From positions 1 through 35,178 of the forward strand of contig CAYLQA010000038.1 of assembly GCA_964385695.1 (NCBI GenBank): a stretch of 35,178 nt of DNA, written 5' to 3'. The position numbers and the translations under genes were made by a program. Numbering within the stretch: the stretch's first letter is position 1; each line of letters begins with the position of its first letter. Of the stretch, positions 17,236 to 25,997 are shown piece by piece. The stretch is from CAYLQA01 sp964385695 (GTDB lineage Bacteria; Desulfobacterota; Desulfobulbia; Desulfobulbales; Desulfurivibrionaceae). The notes beneath the pieces are model-generated. The model ran no database searches. It saw only the letters and a list, made by a program, of their open reading frames with translations, and was not told the DNA's origin.

Positions 17236-17362
17236 GTTTACAGGGGGATAAAAGTTAAATATCAGCTAAAAAAGTTTGGTTGAATGTCCAGCGACATGAT
17301 AAAAATACTATATATAAACCAAAGTGAACAGAACCTAATCACTTCTCGGGATTGATCAACTT

Positions 17363-18685
17363 ATGAAATATTCGGCCTCTTTCTTAATTATGCTGCTTTG
17401 TCTTACCCTTTTTTCCCAAAATAGTTTGGCAGCGGAGTCACAATCTTTCATGACCGGCAAGCAACTTTTTGAGCAGGAAAAGTACGAAGAAGCCTATAAC
17501 GCACTTTTCAAAGCTTTCCAGGAAGACCCCACCAGCCTGGATATCAGCTTTCTCCTTGGCCGAGCTGCCTTTGAGTCCGGCCGGTATGAAGAAGCTGTCA
17601 TGACCTTTGACCGAGTGCTCATCATGCAACCTGATGCACAACGGGTGAAGCTGGAACTCGCCCGCGCCCACTTGAAACTCGGCTCCCGTGAAATGGCAAA
17701 ACAATATTTCCGCGAGGTCCTGGCCACCAAACCGCCGCAGCAAGTATGGGACAACATCCAAAATTTCTTAGAAGCAATCGCAGATTCCGAGAAAAAACAT
17801 TTCTTATCCGGCACCCTCTCTCTCGGCGCAAGCTGGGATGACAATGTCCGGCTTTCTCCGACCAGTAGCACCATCCCCACCTCACTTTCTTCCTTTGAAC
17901 TCACCGGTGAATCTGCCTCGCCCCAGGATGACATGGTCTATAACAACACCCTGGTTTTGAATCATATCTTCAAGCCCGAAGACAAACCCTTTACCACCTG
18001 GAAGACCTCGATCACGAATTACAATGCATTCTACGAGAATCAGAACGATCTTGATGTGAACTTCTTTGGTCTTAACTCCGGTCCTGTTTTTCAGGCAGAA
18101 AAGTACCTTTTGGATATACAGGCCTTCAGCAATTATATTGATGTCCAATATGACCGTTACCAAAGTTCCTTTGGGCTCGCTCCATCCCTGACATTGGTTG
18201 CCACGCCAACCGCACTGGTCAACCTCGGTATTAAAGTTGAGGAAAAAAATAATTATTCAGATGCGACGAGGGATTCTACCAACATAGCATATTCGGCCGG
18301 TTCTATATTCATCGCCAGTAAAAGCCGCATGCACTTTACCTTTTCAAAAGAATACGAAAATGCCGACAGCGGGGTACACAGCTATAACCGCATTGGCTGG
18401 CAATTCCGGCTTGAACATGACTACCCTCGAGATATTAACGCCTATGCGAATCTCGGGTATAAATCAACAAAGTATGATGCCATCACCCAACTCTTTGATC
18501 TCACCCGATCGGACAAGGTACATGAATACTCCCTGGGCGTTTCAAAGCTTCTGTGGAAGGATGCAAAAAAGGGCCAGGTACTCATTGGTCAACTTGCCCA
18601 GACATACACACGCTCAAAGTCCAATATCCAACTTTATGATTACTCGAAAAACGTCACCGCCTTTTCGTTAACCTTTAACTTCTAA
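17363..18685 (+). CDS. TPR plus beta-barrel outer-membrane protein (DUF560/Slam-like)
   Basis: A 440-residue protein. Residues 1-24 are a Sec signal peptide. Residues about 28-150 contain TPR repeats (GKQLFEQEKYEEAYNALFKA, GRAAFESGRYEEAVMTFDRV, KLELARAHLKLGSREMAKQY). Residues about 155-440 are alternating aromatic and polar strands (GTLSLGASWDDNVRLSP) ending in TFNF with a terminal Phe, the beta-barrel assembly signal. TPR followed by this barrel is the architecture of DUF560 proteins, including the Slam translocons that move lipoproteins to the cell surface. It lies 32 nt before the FecR protein, whose C-terminus looks TbpB-like. The Slam role here is inferred. Confidence 0.8.
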   Translation: MKYSASFLIMLLCLTLFSQNSLAAESQSFMTGKQLFEQEKYEEAYNALFKAFQEDPTSLDISFLLGRAAFESGRYEEAVMTFDRVLIMQPDAQRVKLELARAHLKLGSREMAKQYFREVLATKPPQQVWDNIQNFLEAIADSEKKHFLSGTLSLGASWDDNVRLSPTSSTIPTSLSSFELTGESASPQDDMVYNNTLVLNHIFKPEDKPFTTWKTSITNYNAFYENQNDLDVNFFGLNSGPVFQAEKYLLDIQAFSNYIDVQYDRYQSSFGLAPSLTLVATPTALVNLGIKVEEKNNYSDATRDSTNIAYSAGSIFIASKSRMHFTFSKEYENADSGVHSYNRIGWQFRLEHDYPRDINAYANLGYKSTKYDAITQLFDLTRSDKVHEYSLGVSKLLWKDAKKGQVLIGQLAQTYTRSKSNIQLYDYSKNVTAFSLTFNF

Positions 18686-18717
18686 TTGATCAGGAAAAAC
18701 AAAAGGTTGGGGTTGCC

Positions 18718-21294
18718 ATGAAAGCACATAGATTTTTTACTCCTTGTTTCGCTGTTGCCATAATTTTCTGCTCTCTGGCCGTAAGTACTCATGCCGCGGA
18801 AATTGATAGCTCTGTGGCCCTGGTTGTTGCCGTGAGAGGAAAGGCGTACGCGGTTACTGAGATGGGTAAGAAAAGAATACTCTCCCTCAAGAGTGCGGTT
18901 TTTCAAAATGATACTATTGAGACCGGCGAGCGGGGCCGCATTCAGCTGATGTTCAAGGACAGCACCCTGATCAGTCTCGGCAAGGTCAGTAAACTCTCTG
19001 TTTCAGAGTTCAAATGGGCACCGGAACAGAAAAAAGGCGTTCTTAAAACTAAAATTACAGAAGGCACCTTCCGCATCATGGGTGGGGCCATCACTAAAGC
19101 TTCTCCCAAAAAATTCAAGACCGAAACCCCCAGCGCAACAATAGGTATCCGCGGCTCCATGTATGCAGGCGTTGTCACCTCGGACACCCTCTCGGTTGTT
19201 TTTCAGGGCGGAAAAGGAATTGATGTCACCAATGCCTTTGGTACCGTTGCCATCACAAAACCCGGATTCGGTACCCATGTTGCCTTGAACAAACCACCGC
19301 TCCCACCGGTAAAATTTACCGGCCAGGACCTGGAAAAGATGAACAAGGCCCTGGCCGGCAACGGTGAAAACGGCGAACAGGCTGAGGAAGAGGGCGAGCC
19401 GCAGGAAGCAGGAGAAGAACAACCTGAAGAAGGCGAAGAAGAAGCCCCGGCTGAAGAGGAACCTGAGGCTCAGGAAGAAAGTGAAGCTGAAGAGGCGGCC
19501 CCAGGAGAGGAGTCACAGGAGGAGCCTGCCGAAGAGGAAGGTGCTCCCCCAACAGATGAGGAGCAGGCTCCGACCGAAGAGGGTGAACCTGCCCCTGGGG
19601 ATGATGCCCCGCCACCGCCTGAAGAGGGTGACGCCCCTGCCTTGGAAGATGAACCAGTTCCCTCACCTGAGGGTGAACCTACTCCTTCGCCTGAAGGTGA
19701 TCCGACACCCGTACCAAAAGGCGATCCTGCGCCTCCGCCTGAGGGCGACCCAACTCCAGTTCCTGAGCCGTTACCGACACCACCGGTAGATCCTGAACCT
19801 ATTCCTATGCCAGGACCTCCCTCTGAGCCTGAACCCTTTCCTATTCCCTTGCCAGAACCTCCTCCGGAACCTGAGCCCTTTCCTATTCCAGTGCTACCAA
19901 TACCGAAGCCACCGATACTTCCTGAACCTCCAGAATTCCCTGTCTTTCCTGATCCGAATCTCAAACCGGATGCCCTGCCTGTTGAAGGTATAGACCAGTA
20001 TTTCGGTGGCCTGGCAGGCATCTATACCGATGCTGCAACCGGAGTGAATGAAAGTATCGACGGTTCTGTCTTCATGGAGGTGAACTGGTACAATCAGAAG
20101 GCCATGGGTGTGGTCTTTGATACTGCCAACGATCCCAATCAACCCAGCTCACCTGTCTTCTTCTACGGCACAGTGGATAGGGAGAACAAAACATTAACCG
20201 GAGTGAAAATCTTCGGCAGCGACGGCGGCGGGGCCGGAGGTGAAATTTCCGCCATCGAAGGTAATGGTGCCGGTTTCTTCTTTGGCCCCAGCTTTGAATT
20301 CTTTGATCTAGAAGGCGTTGGTAATGACTATGATGTCAAGGACCCGGTCCAAAGCAGCACCGGTAGCTGGATTGTTGGCGGCAACACCTTTCGCGATCCC
20401 CATGAAGCCATCGACAATGTCTCGCCTAAGGGGTCTGCCAACTGGCAAGGATTTGTTGTAGGGGTCAGTGAAGATATGAATGCGCCTCATCTTAACCGGG
20501 CCGTTTTTATGAACTCCGACCCCACCAAATTTGCCTTCACTGTGAATAAGGACAACGGTACAGTGACCGGCTCCATGACAACCATGGTCGATGCAACCGG
20601 CAACTCCGATTATCGGATAAACAACCTGGAGATCGGCACAAGCGGCTCGTCATTTGTACTTGAGGATGCCCTTGTTGCCCTGCTGGGCTGTTCCGGCAAC
20701 TGTGTGGACGATACAGTAAGTATTAATGACACCACCCTCAAACCCCATGGCAACTATATGGTTACAGAGAATCCGGAAAACCAATTCTCAAAACATCTCA
20801 CCTGGGGGTACTGGGAGGCAGCATATACGGATCTTATTGACGGGACCGAGCGGCATATACATGTGCCCTATTCCATGTGGCTCGCCGGGGTTCCATCAAC
20901 AAGTAACGTCATCAAAACTGGTTTTACAGGGGTCTACAAAGGCAAAGCCGTTGCCACTCGTTTTTTTGATGATGGATCTGTAACTACAGTGGATTACATC
21001 AAAAATGGTCAATTTACTTTGAATGCAAACTTTGATAGTAATTCTATAACCGGCAGCATAACCCTTCCAGGTCACACAACCCTTAACCTGAGCAGCGGTT
21101 CTTTTAATACGCCGACAACGACCTCAAACTCGTTCACGGCAATTGTTAACGATAGCATTGACTCAACAAACGGGACATTAAACGGCGCCTTTTATGGTAC
21201 AAATGCAGAGGCAGTTGGAGGAAATTTTCGCTCGTCTATCTCAAGCACAACGAGTGTTGAATATGTGGGGATTTTCGGTGGCGACAAGCAATAG
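18718..21294 (+). CDS. Exported FecR-domain protein with acidic/Pro-rich stalk and TbpB-like C-terminus
   Basis: An 858-residue protein with four parts. Residues 1-29 are a Sec signal peptide ending THAAE, with no lipobox. Residues about 30-200 are a FecR domain (VALVVAVRGKAYAV, LKSAVFQNDTIETGERGRIQ, GTFRIMGGAITKA, PSATIGIRGSMYAGVV). Residues about 212-420 are low complexity, first Glu-rich, then Pro-rich with repeated PEGDPTP-like units. Residues about 425-858 are a Gly/Thr/Asn-rich beta domain closing with AFYGTNAEAVGGNF and VEYVGIFGGDKQ, close to the end of transferrin-binding-protein-like barrels. A CSGNC pair sits near residue 660. It is flanked by a Slam-like barrel and a CHASE2 cyclase. 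FecR domains sense or relay envelope signals; a surface location is inferred. Confidence 0.82.
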   Translation: MKAHRFFTPCFAVAIIFCSLAVSTHAAEIDSSVALVVAVRGKAYAVTEMGKKRILSLKSAVFQNDTIETGERGRIQLMFKDSTLISLGKVSKLSVSEFKWAPEQKKGVLKTKITEGTFRIMGGAITKASPKKFKTETPSATIGIRGSMYAGVVTSDTLSVVFQGGKGIDVTNAFGTVAITKPGFGTHVALNKPPLPPVKFTGQDLEKMNKALAGNGENGEQAEEEGEPQEAGEEQPEEGEEEAPAEEEPEAQEESEAEEAAPGEESQEEPAEEEGAPPTDEEQAPTEEGEPAPGDDAPPPPEEGDAPALEDEPVPSPEGEPTPSPEGDPTPVPKGDPAPPPEGDPTPVPEPLPTPPVDPEPIPMPGPPSEPEPFPIPLPEPPPEPEPFPIPVLPIPKPPILPEPPEFPVFPDPNLKPDALPVEGIDQYFGGLAGIYTDAATGVNESIDGSVFMEVNWYNQKAMGVVFDTANDPNQPSSPVFFYGTVDRENKTLTGVKIFGSDGGGAGGEISAIEGNGAGFFFGPSFEFFDLEGVGNDYDVKDPVQSSTGSWIVGGNTFRDPHEAIDNVSPKGSANWQGFVVGVSEDMNAPHLNRAVFMNSDPTKFAFTVNKDNGTVTGSMTTMVDATGNSDYRINNLEIGTSGSSFVLEDALVALLGCSGNCVDDTVSINDTTLKPHGNYMVTENPENQFSKHLTWGYWEAAYTDLIDGTERHIHVPYSMWLAGVPSTSNVIKTGFTGVYKGKAVATRFFDDGSVTTVDYIKNGQFTLNANFDSNSITGSITLPGHTTLNLSSGSFNTPTTTSNSFTAIVNDSIDSTNGTLNGAFYGTNAEAVGGNFRSSISSTTSVEYVGIFGGDKQ

Positions 21295-21324
21295 ACGCCA
21301 AGCTGGCCGGTGGCTGTTGCGCAC

Positions 21325-23568
21325 ATGATGAAGCAACTTTTCCAAAAACTCCTCATCCCTTCCCCCTTCAAGACCGGTTGCATCGTCGTTTTGGCAGCGG
21401 TCTTGTTGTTTCATTCCTTTGGCCAGCAAAAGCCTGATTTGCTCTCATCGCTGGACAATCGGGTGACCGATGCCATGTTCAACATTCGTGGCAAAAAGGC
21501 GCCGACTCCGTCCATAGTCATCATTGATCTTGACGAAAAAAGTCTGCGCTCGGTCGGGCAATGGCCTTGGCCCAGAAATACCGTGGCAGAGCTTATTCGC
21601 AATGTGCAAAATGCCGGGGCCAAGGTTATTGGCCTTGATATCACCTTTCCGGAATCAGACCGCACCTCGCCCAAAAACTTTATTGACGAGCTGCAACCCC
21701 TTCTTCCTGAACCGCTGCCCCAAGAAGTCGTAGAAAGTCTCAAGCAAAGTGAAGCTCTGGACCATGATATTGAGTTGGGCAATGCCTTGGCTGATGCGCC
21801 ATCTGTGCTGGGTTATGTCTTTCAAACCAGAAACGATGGACTCAAGAACACAGTGGATATCCCCTTTCCCTCAAGCTCTATCCGTCTTGATCCAAGTACA
21901 TACAAATACACGGATATCTCACTGCTTTCCGCCTATCGGGCCATTGTCAATGTCGTGGATGTGGCCCAAGGGCAGAGTGAGGGGTTCTTCAATGTTTTTC
22001 CCGATGCCGCAGGCACAGTACGAAAGGTCCCCCTCTTCATGGAGATGGATGGGGTTCCCTACCCTTCACTGGCCCTAGAAATGGCGCGCATCGGACTCGG
22101 CGTACAGGACATTACCATTCATGTTGCTCAGCAGGCAGCCAACCCGCAAAAAGGCATCTTGGGTGTGCAGATTGCCGATAAATTTATTCCGACAGATGAA
22201 AGAGGCCAGATCACGGTTAATTTCCGAGGACCGGCCCAGACCTTTCCCTATCTCTCTGCGGTGGACATACTTGAGGGGAGAAATCTAGCCCAGTTGCAGA
22301 ATAAATATGTGTTACTCGGCACCTCCGCCGCAGGCCTGCTTGATCTTCGCGCCACTCCCTATTCAAACATCTTTCCCGGTGTTGAGGTGCATGCCAATAT
22401 CATCGACAATATCCTTGCCGGTGACCCCTTCACCTATGATATTTTTACTGAAATCGGCCTGACCATGGCCCTGATCATAACCGGCGGACTTTTTTTGAGC
22501 GCCCTTTTGGCATACAGCAGCCCTTTGGCCGGAGGCCTCGGTGGCCTGCTGGTGGTTGAGATGACCATTGCCGGCAATTACTTTCTCTTCTTTCAGAATA
22601 ACGAGCTCATCGGCCTTACCTACCCGCTCATCACCATCTTCACGGTTTTTCTCACGGTGACATTGTTTAACTACTTTTTTGAAGGCCGGGAAAAACGCTT
22701 TATCAGCAAGGCATTCGGCCACTATGTCTCCCCACAGATCGTTTCTCAGCTCACCGAACACCCAGAAAGTCTGTCTTTAAGTGGTGAGCAAAAGGTGCTG
22801 ACGGTTCTTTTTAGTGATATCCGTGGATTCACCACCATCTCTGAAAAGATGAACTCAGAAGAGCTTGGTCTTTTTATGAACGAGTATCTCACGGCCATGA
22901 GCGACATTGTTATGAGCAATAAAGGCACGGTGGACAAATTCATCGGAGATGCGGTCATGGCCATTTGGGGAGCCCCTCTTGATGATGAAGAGCATGCTGC
23001 CAACTGTACACGTACCGCATTTTTAATGATGAAAAAGCTAGAGCAATTAAGACCGAACTGGGAAGAACAGGACCTGCCCTTTATTGATATCGGTATTGGT
23101 ATTAACACGGGCATCATGAGCGTGGGCAACTTCGGCTCTGACCAACGCTTTGATTACACGGTCATGGGGGATAATGTAAACCTCTCCTCAAGGCTTGAGG
23201 GTTCCAACAAGACCTATGGTACCAATATCGTTATTTCCGAATTCACCAAAGACGCCCTTGGCAAAGACTTTTACTGCCGCTTTCTGGACTGTGTGCGCGT
23301 TAAAGGAAAGGACGTACCGGTTACTATCTACGAACCTATCTGCGAAGGCGAGCCACATCCAGCTGTCAGACATGAGGTGGAAACCTTTGAAGAGGCAATG
23401 GCCCACTACCGAAACAAGGAATTTAAACAGGCCGAAGAGATCCTTCTTGGCCTCAAAAAGCTGGAAGAGCGCAAGCTCTATGAGCTCTATCTTGAGCGAA
23501 TCGATCACTTTAAAGAAACACCCCCCCCGGAAGACTGGGACGGCTCTTTCACCTTTACCACCAAATAA
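21325..23568 (+). CDS. CHASE2-domain class III nucleotidyl cyclase
   Basis: About 747 residues; ATG 21325 is chosen, though an in-frame GTG at 21310 is possible. An N-terminal membrane helix (TGCIVVLAAVLLFHSF) precedes a CHASE2 extracytoplasmic sensor (about 40-340: LDNRVTDAMFNIRGKKAPTP, IVIIDLDEKSLRSVGQWPWP, VIGLDITFPE, YVLLGTSAAGLLDLRATPYS). Three membrane helices follow (about 365-455). The cytoplasmic cyclase (about 490-680) has LFSDIRGFTTISEKM and DKFIGDAVMAIWGAP with both metal Asp, and YTVMGDNVNLSSRLEG. A TPR-like tail ends the protein. It starts 30 nt after the FecR gene, so the barrel, FecR protein and cyclase are likely one operon. Confidence 0.93.
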   Translation: MMKQLFQKLLIPSPFKTGCIVVLAAVLLFHSFGQQKPDLLSSLDNRVTDAMFNIRGKKAPTPSIVIIDLDEKSLRSVGQWPWPRNTVAELIRNVQNAGAKVIGLDITFPESDRTSPKNFIDELQPLLPEPLPQEVVESLKQSEALDHDIELGNALADAPSVLGYVFQTRNDGLKNTVDIPFPSSSIRLDPSTYKYTDISLLSAYRAIVNVVDVAQGQSEGFFNVFPDAAGTVRKVPLFMEMDGVPYPSLALEMARIGLGVQDITIHVAQQAANPQKGILGVQIADKFIPTDERGQITVNFRGPAQTFPYLSAVDILEGRNLAQLQNKYVLLGTSAAGLLDLRATPYSNIFPGVEVHANIIDNILAGDPFTYDIFTEIGLTMALIITGGLFLSALLAYSSPLAGGLGGLLVVEMTIAGNYFLFFQNNELIGLTYPLITIFTVFLTVTLFNYFFEGREKRFISKAFGHYVSPQIVSQLTEHPESLSLSGEQKVLTVLFSDIRGFTTISEKMNSEELGLFMNEYLTAMSDIVMSNKGTVDKFIGDAVMAIWGAPLDDEEHAANCTRTAFLMMKKLEQLRPNWEEQDLPFIDIGIGINTGIMSVGNFGSDQRFDYTVMGDNVNLSSRLEGSNKTYGTNIVISEFTKDALGKDFYCRFLDCVRVKGKDVPVTIYEPICEGEPHPAVRHEVETFEEAMAHYRNKEFKQAEEILLGLKKLEERKLYELYLERIDHFKETPPPEDWDGSFTFTTK

Positions 23569-23605
23569 AAAAGGACCGCCCTCCTCAGAAGGCAGCCCTT
23601 TTTTT
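23567..23605. terminator. Bidirectional rho-independent terminator
   Basis: AAAAAAGG pairs with CCTTTTTT and an inner GCC with GGC, around a loop of about 10 nt. A T-run on the right and an A-run on the left let it end both the rightward cyclase operon and the leftward transporter operon. Confidence 0.75.
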
Positions 23606-23635
23606 GTCTAAGGCACCCCGACCCGTCGAAACGCC

Positions 23636-23941
23636 TTATTTCTCTTCTTTATCATCCAGGTAAAAACGGAAGGTATTGCGAATCGCAAGATCCGCGTCCC
23701 CTACCTCTTCCACCTCTGTGTAATAAATTGCACCGGCATCAATGCCGCTGGTTTCAATATAAGTACTCAGCGTCTGGATAGACTCATTCTTGGTCTGCAG
23801 CCACGGGGCAAAGACAAAGATAAACATCCAAATTGCCAGCATCCAGGCAAGCAGTCTGAGCACACCCTTGCCGTTGTCGGTGGGACCAATCGGCCCCACC
23901 GTCTGTTTTGTGAGTTTCTGTGTCATGCTGATAGCAGTCAT
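23636..23941 (-). CDS. Small single-span membrane protein downstream of the YeiH-like transporter
   Basis: A 101-residue protein with one membrane helix at about 27-47 (VLRLLAWMLAIWMFIFVFAP), a short cytoplasmic N-terminus and an acidic C-terminal domain (TEVEEVGDADLAIRNTFRFY) ending DDKEEK. It begins 12 nt after the transporter stop, so it is translated from the same message. I do not recognise a family. A subunit or regulator of the transporter is the natural guess. Confidence 0.75.
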   Translation of the reverse strand: MTAISMTQKLTKQTVGPIGPTDNGKGVLRLLAWMLAIWMFIFVFAPWLQTKNESIQTLSTYIETSGIDAGAIYYTEVEEVGDADLAIRNTFRFYLDDKEEK

Positions 23942-23953
23942 ATTCCACTCTTA

Positions 23954-25717
23954 TTAGATGCTTGCAGTGATGTCAGGGAAGACCTTGAAGAACATGATGT
24001 AGGCCATGATCAAGGTCAGACACAGATTGAGTGACTGGCCGCAAACATAAAGAATAAACGGCTTACCACCGACAAAATGCTCTTTCAGCTCCCTAAAGTT
24101 GGTTGCAAGACCAATGCTGACAAAGGCCAGGCAGAAGAACCAACCGCGGAAGTTCTTGGTGAAACCGCGGATAACGCCGTGGTCGATCATGGCGTAACCA
24201 ACAGACTCGCCCAATGCGGCGTAGATCATTGAGAATACGACGGAAGCGGTCAAAAATCCCAGGACGAACTTGGGGAAGCGATGCCAAATCTCAATGGCTC
24301 CAACCTTTTGGCCAGGTACACAATCGTACTTAGCACACCAAAATACCGCCACACCAAAGGCGATAACGCCGATGAGAACATTCTGGATCATCTTAATGGT
24401 GGCCGCGGTGTAGAGGGCCTTTTCACTTAAGAAGGCTCCGGCTGCTGCAACAGCACCGGTAGCATCGATGGTTCCACCCATCCAGGCACCACCGAGAACA
24501 TGATGCATACCTGTTCCCTTAATAATGGCAGGCATAACGATCATCATGATGGAAGTGAAGACCAGAGAGAGGCCAACTGCAAGGGTAAGCTCTTCTTTCT
24601 TGGCCCGACAGGCTGCTGCCGTGGCAATAGCTGCGGAAACACCGCAGACAGACATATCGGCAGAGATGGTCATGTTCAAGGTCTTAGAAGGCATCTTGAG
24701 GACCTTCTGGCCAAAGATAAAGGTAGTGATTAAAACGATGGGGGTAACAACCCATGCGACAAAGATACCCGGAACACCGATGGAGAGAATCTTGCTGAAA
24801 AGGATCTCAGCGCCAAGGAGTACCAGACCGGTTTTAATATAGTACTCGGTCTGTACTGCAGGCATGACCCATTTAGGTGTACCGATGGTATTGGAGATAA
24901 TCAGGCCAAAAAGGATAGCCCAAGCGGCATAACCGATACCGTACTGCTTCATGGTTGCCTGTCCGGCAAAGAGATAGGCCAGAACAGCAATAACAAAAAC
25001 AATGGGGAAGGCCTTCAGAAAGGTTACAGCGCCTTCGCCACCCTTCATAAAAGCAATACCCAGTGCAAAAAAGACGGCCATCGCAATACAGAGACCGATC
25101 AAGTAGGGAGTTTGGTTATAGGCTTTAGCCTTTGAGACCTTTTTCTTTGCAGAGGATGCTTTTTTCTTGGCACCGCGCCAATCGGCAATGGCTGCCTTAG
25201 CATTATCATTCAACTCAGCATTCTGATACGCTGCGGCAGCGGCGGCAGATTGCTTTGCCATGGCTACGGCATAAGCATCTTTTTCTTTCACCTGAGCCTT
25301 TTCATACTTGGCTGCTGCCTTTTCTTTTTTGGCGGCTGCAGTCGCATCATCCCTTACAAATGCGTTAACAGGGTTAGTCTTCCACTTATGGGGTTTGCTG
25401 ACAAAGGTTTTAATATTCTTGGCAAAACCCTGGCTGGTTGCTTTGACCTTTTTCTTTGAGTCACTGGCCTTATACCATTCAAGGGTCTTAAATGGCGCCT
25501 TGGCAGCCTCAGCTTCCATGGTTGCCTCAGCCTTATTGATTTTCTCATGCATGTTCTGTGGCGGACGAGGAAGAAAAATCGTCATACCAATAGCTAACAG
25601 CAAAAATCCCAGCCATATTGCCCAATAATCCTCCTTTTTCCATAGATCCGACAGTTTGGTTACCGCCTTATCAGTAACCACCTCTGGTTGTGCATTTTGA
25701 TTCTGCTCTGTTGCCAT
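23954..25717 (-). CDS. YeiH/UPF0324-family putative sulfate exporter with large inserted loop
   Basis: A 587-residue polytopic membrane protein. The start at 25717 (MATEQNQN) is chosen because AGGAG lies 8 nt before it; longer readings would run into the sigma-54 promoter. The first helix is at about 32-50. Residues 51-202 form an unusual Ala/Lys-rich, largely helical hydrophilic loop. The conserved UPF0324 core then runs from about 203 to the end: KTGLVLLGAEILFSKI, ADMSVCGVSAAIATAAACRA, MGGTIDATGAVAAAGAF, WHRFPKFVLGFL and CLAFVSIGLATNFREL. Typical YeiH proteins are about 340 residues and lack the loop. Transport of sulfate or a related anion is a family annotation, not proven. Confidence 0.88.
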   Translation of the reverse strand: MATEQNQNAQPEVVTDKAVTKLSDLWKKEDYWAIWLGFLLLAIGMTIFLPRPPQNMHEKINKAEATMEAEAAKAPFKTLEWYKASDSKKKVKATSQGFAKNIKTFVSKPHKWKTNPVNAFVRDDATAAAKKEKAAAKYEKAQVKEKDAYAVAMAKQSAAAAAAYQNAELNDNAKAAIADWRGAKKKASSAKKKVSKAKAYNQTPYLIGLCIAMAVFFALGIAFMKGGEGAVTFLKAFPIVFVIAVLAYLFAGQATMKQYGIGYAAWAILFGLIISNTIGTPKWVMPAVQTEYYIKTGLVLLGAEILFSKILSIGVPGIFVAWVVTPIVLITTFIFGQKVLKMPSKTLNMTISADMSVCGVSAAIATAAACRAKKEELTLAVGLSLVFTSIMMIVMPAIIKGTGMHHVLGGAWMGGTIDATGAVAAAGAFLSEKALYTAATIKMIQNVLIGVIAFGVAVFWCAKYDCVPGQKVGAIEIWHRFPKFVLGFLTASVVFSMIYAALGESVGYAMIDHGVIRGFTKNFRGWFFCLAFVSIGLATNFRELKEHFVGGKPFILYVCGQSLNLCLTLIMAYIMFFKVFPDITASI

Positions 25718-25773
25718 ACCATCTTCTCCTCTAAAGGTTGCGCAGATAACGTTTTTTGCCTGCAGATATGTAT

Positions 25774-25789
25774 AGCAAGCACAATGCCA
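25774..25789 (-). promoter_or_regulatory. Sigma-54 promoter of the YeiH-like operon
   Basis: On the minus strand TGGCAT-TGTGC-TTGCT matches the -24/-12 consensus TGGCAC-N5-TTGCW, with exactly 10 bp between GG and GC. Initiation about 12 bp downstream would leave a leader of roughly 45 nt to the ATG at 25717 with its good ribosome site. A sigma-54 activator gene is encoded divergently at 28567. Confidence 0.8.
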
Positions 25790-25853
25790 ACAAAACCAAA
25801 CATACAATTAATTATTTTATATCTATGTTTTCAGATAGTTACATACATACCCA

Positions 25854-25879
25854 AGCACCCAAAGTGCTCAAAACACTTC
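25854..25879. promoter_or_regulatory. Overlapping dyads, candidate activator-binding sites
   Basis: AGCAC-CCAAA-GTGCT (25854-25868) and AAGTG-CTCAAAA-CACTT (25863-25879) lie 65-90 bp upstream of the sigma-54 promoter, the usual distance for enhancer sites of NtrC-type regulators. They may also affect the divergent kinase promoter. Binding is inferred. Confidence 0.45.
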
Positions 25880-25997
25880 ACTGTTGCCGCAAGTTACTGC
25901 TTCCACAAGGATGCACTGCCTCCTTAAGTTGACAGCACATGTATCTTTGTGATTTAACGAAAGGAGGAACCCATAGAGTCACCCACAGGAGAAATGC

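Noticed and set aside
19470..20021. 183-residue Gly/Ser-rich open frame on the minus strand
   Set aside because: It is the antisense of the Pro/Glu repeats of the FecR gene; codons CCT, GAA and similar give Gly and Ser on the other strand. No ribosome site.
25718..25807. N-terminal extension of the YeiH-like protein to 25807
   Set aside because: It would place the sigma-54 promoter inside the coding region and has no ribosome site, whereas 25717 has AGGAG 8 nt upstream.
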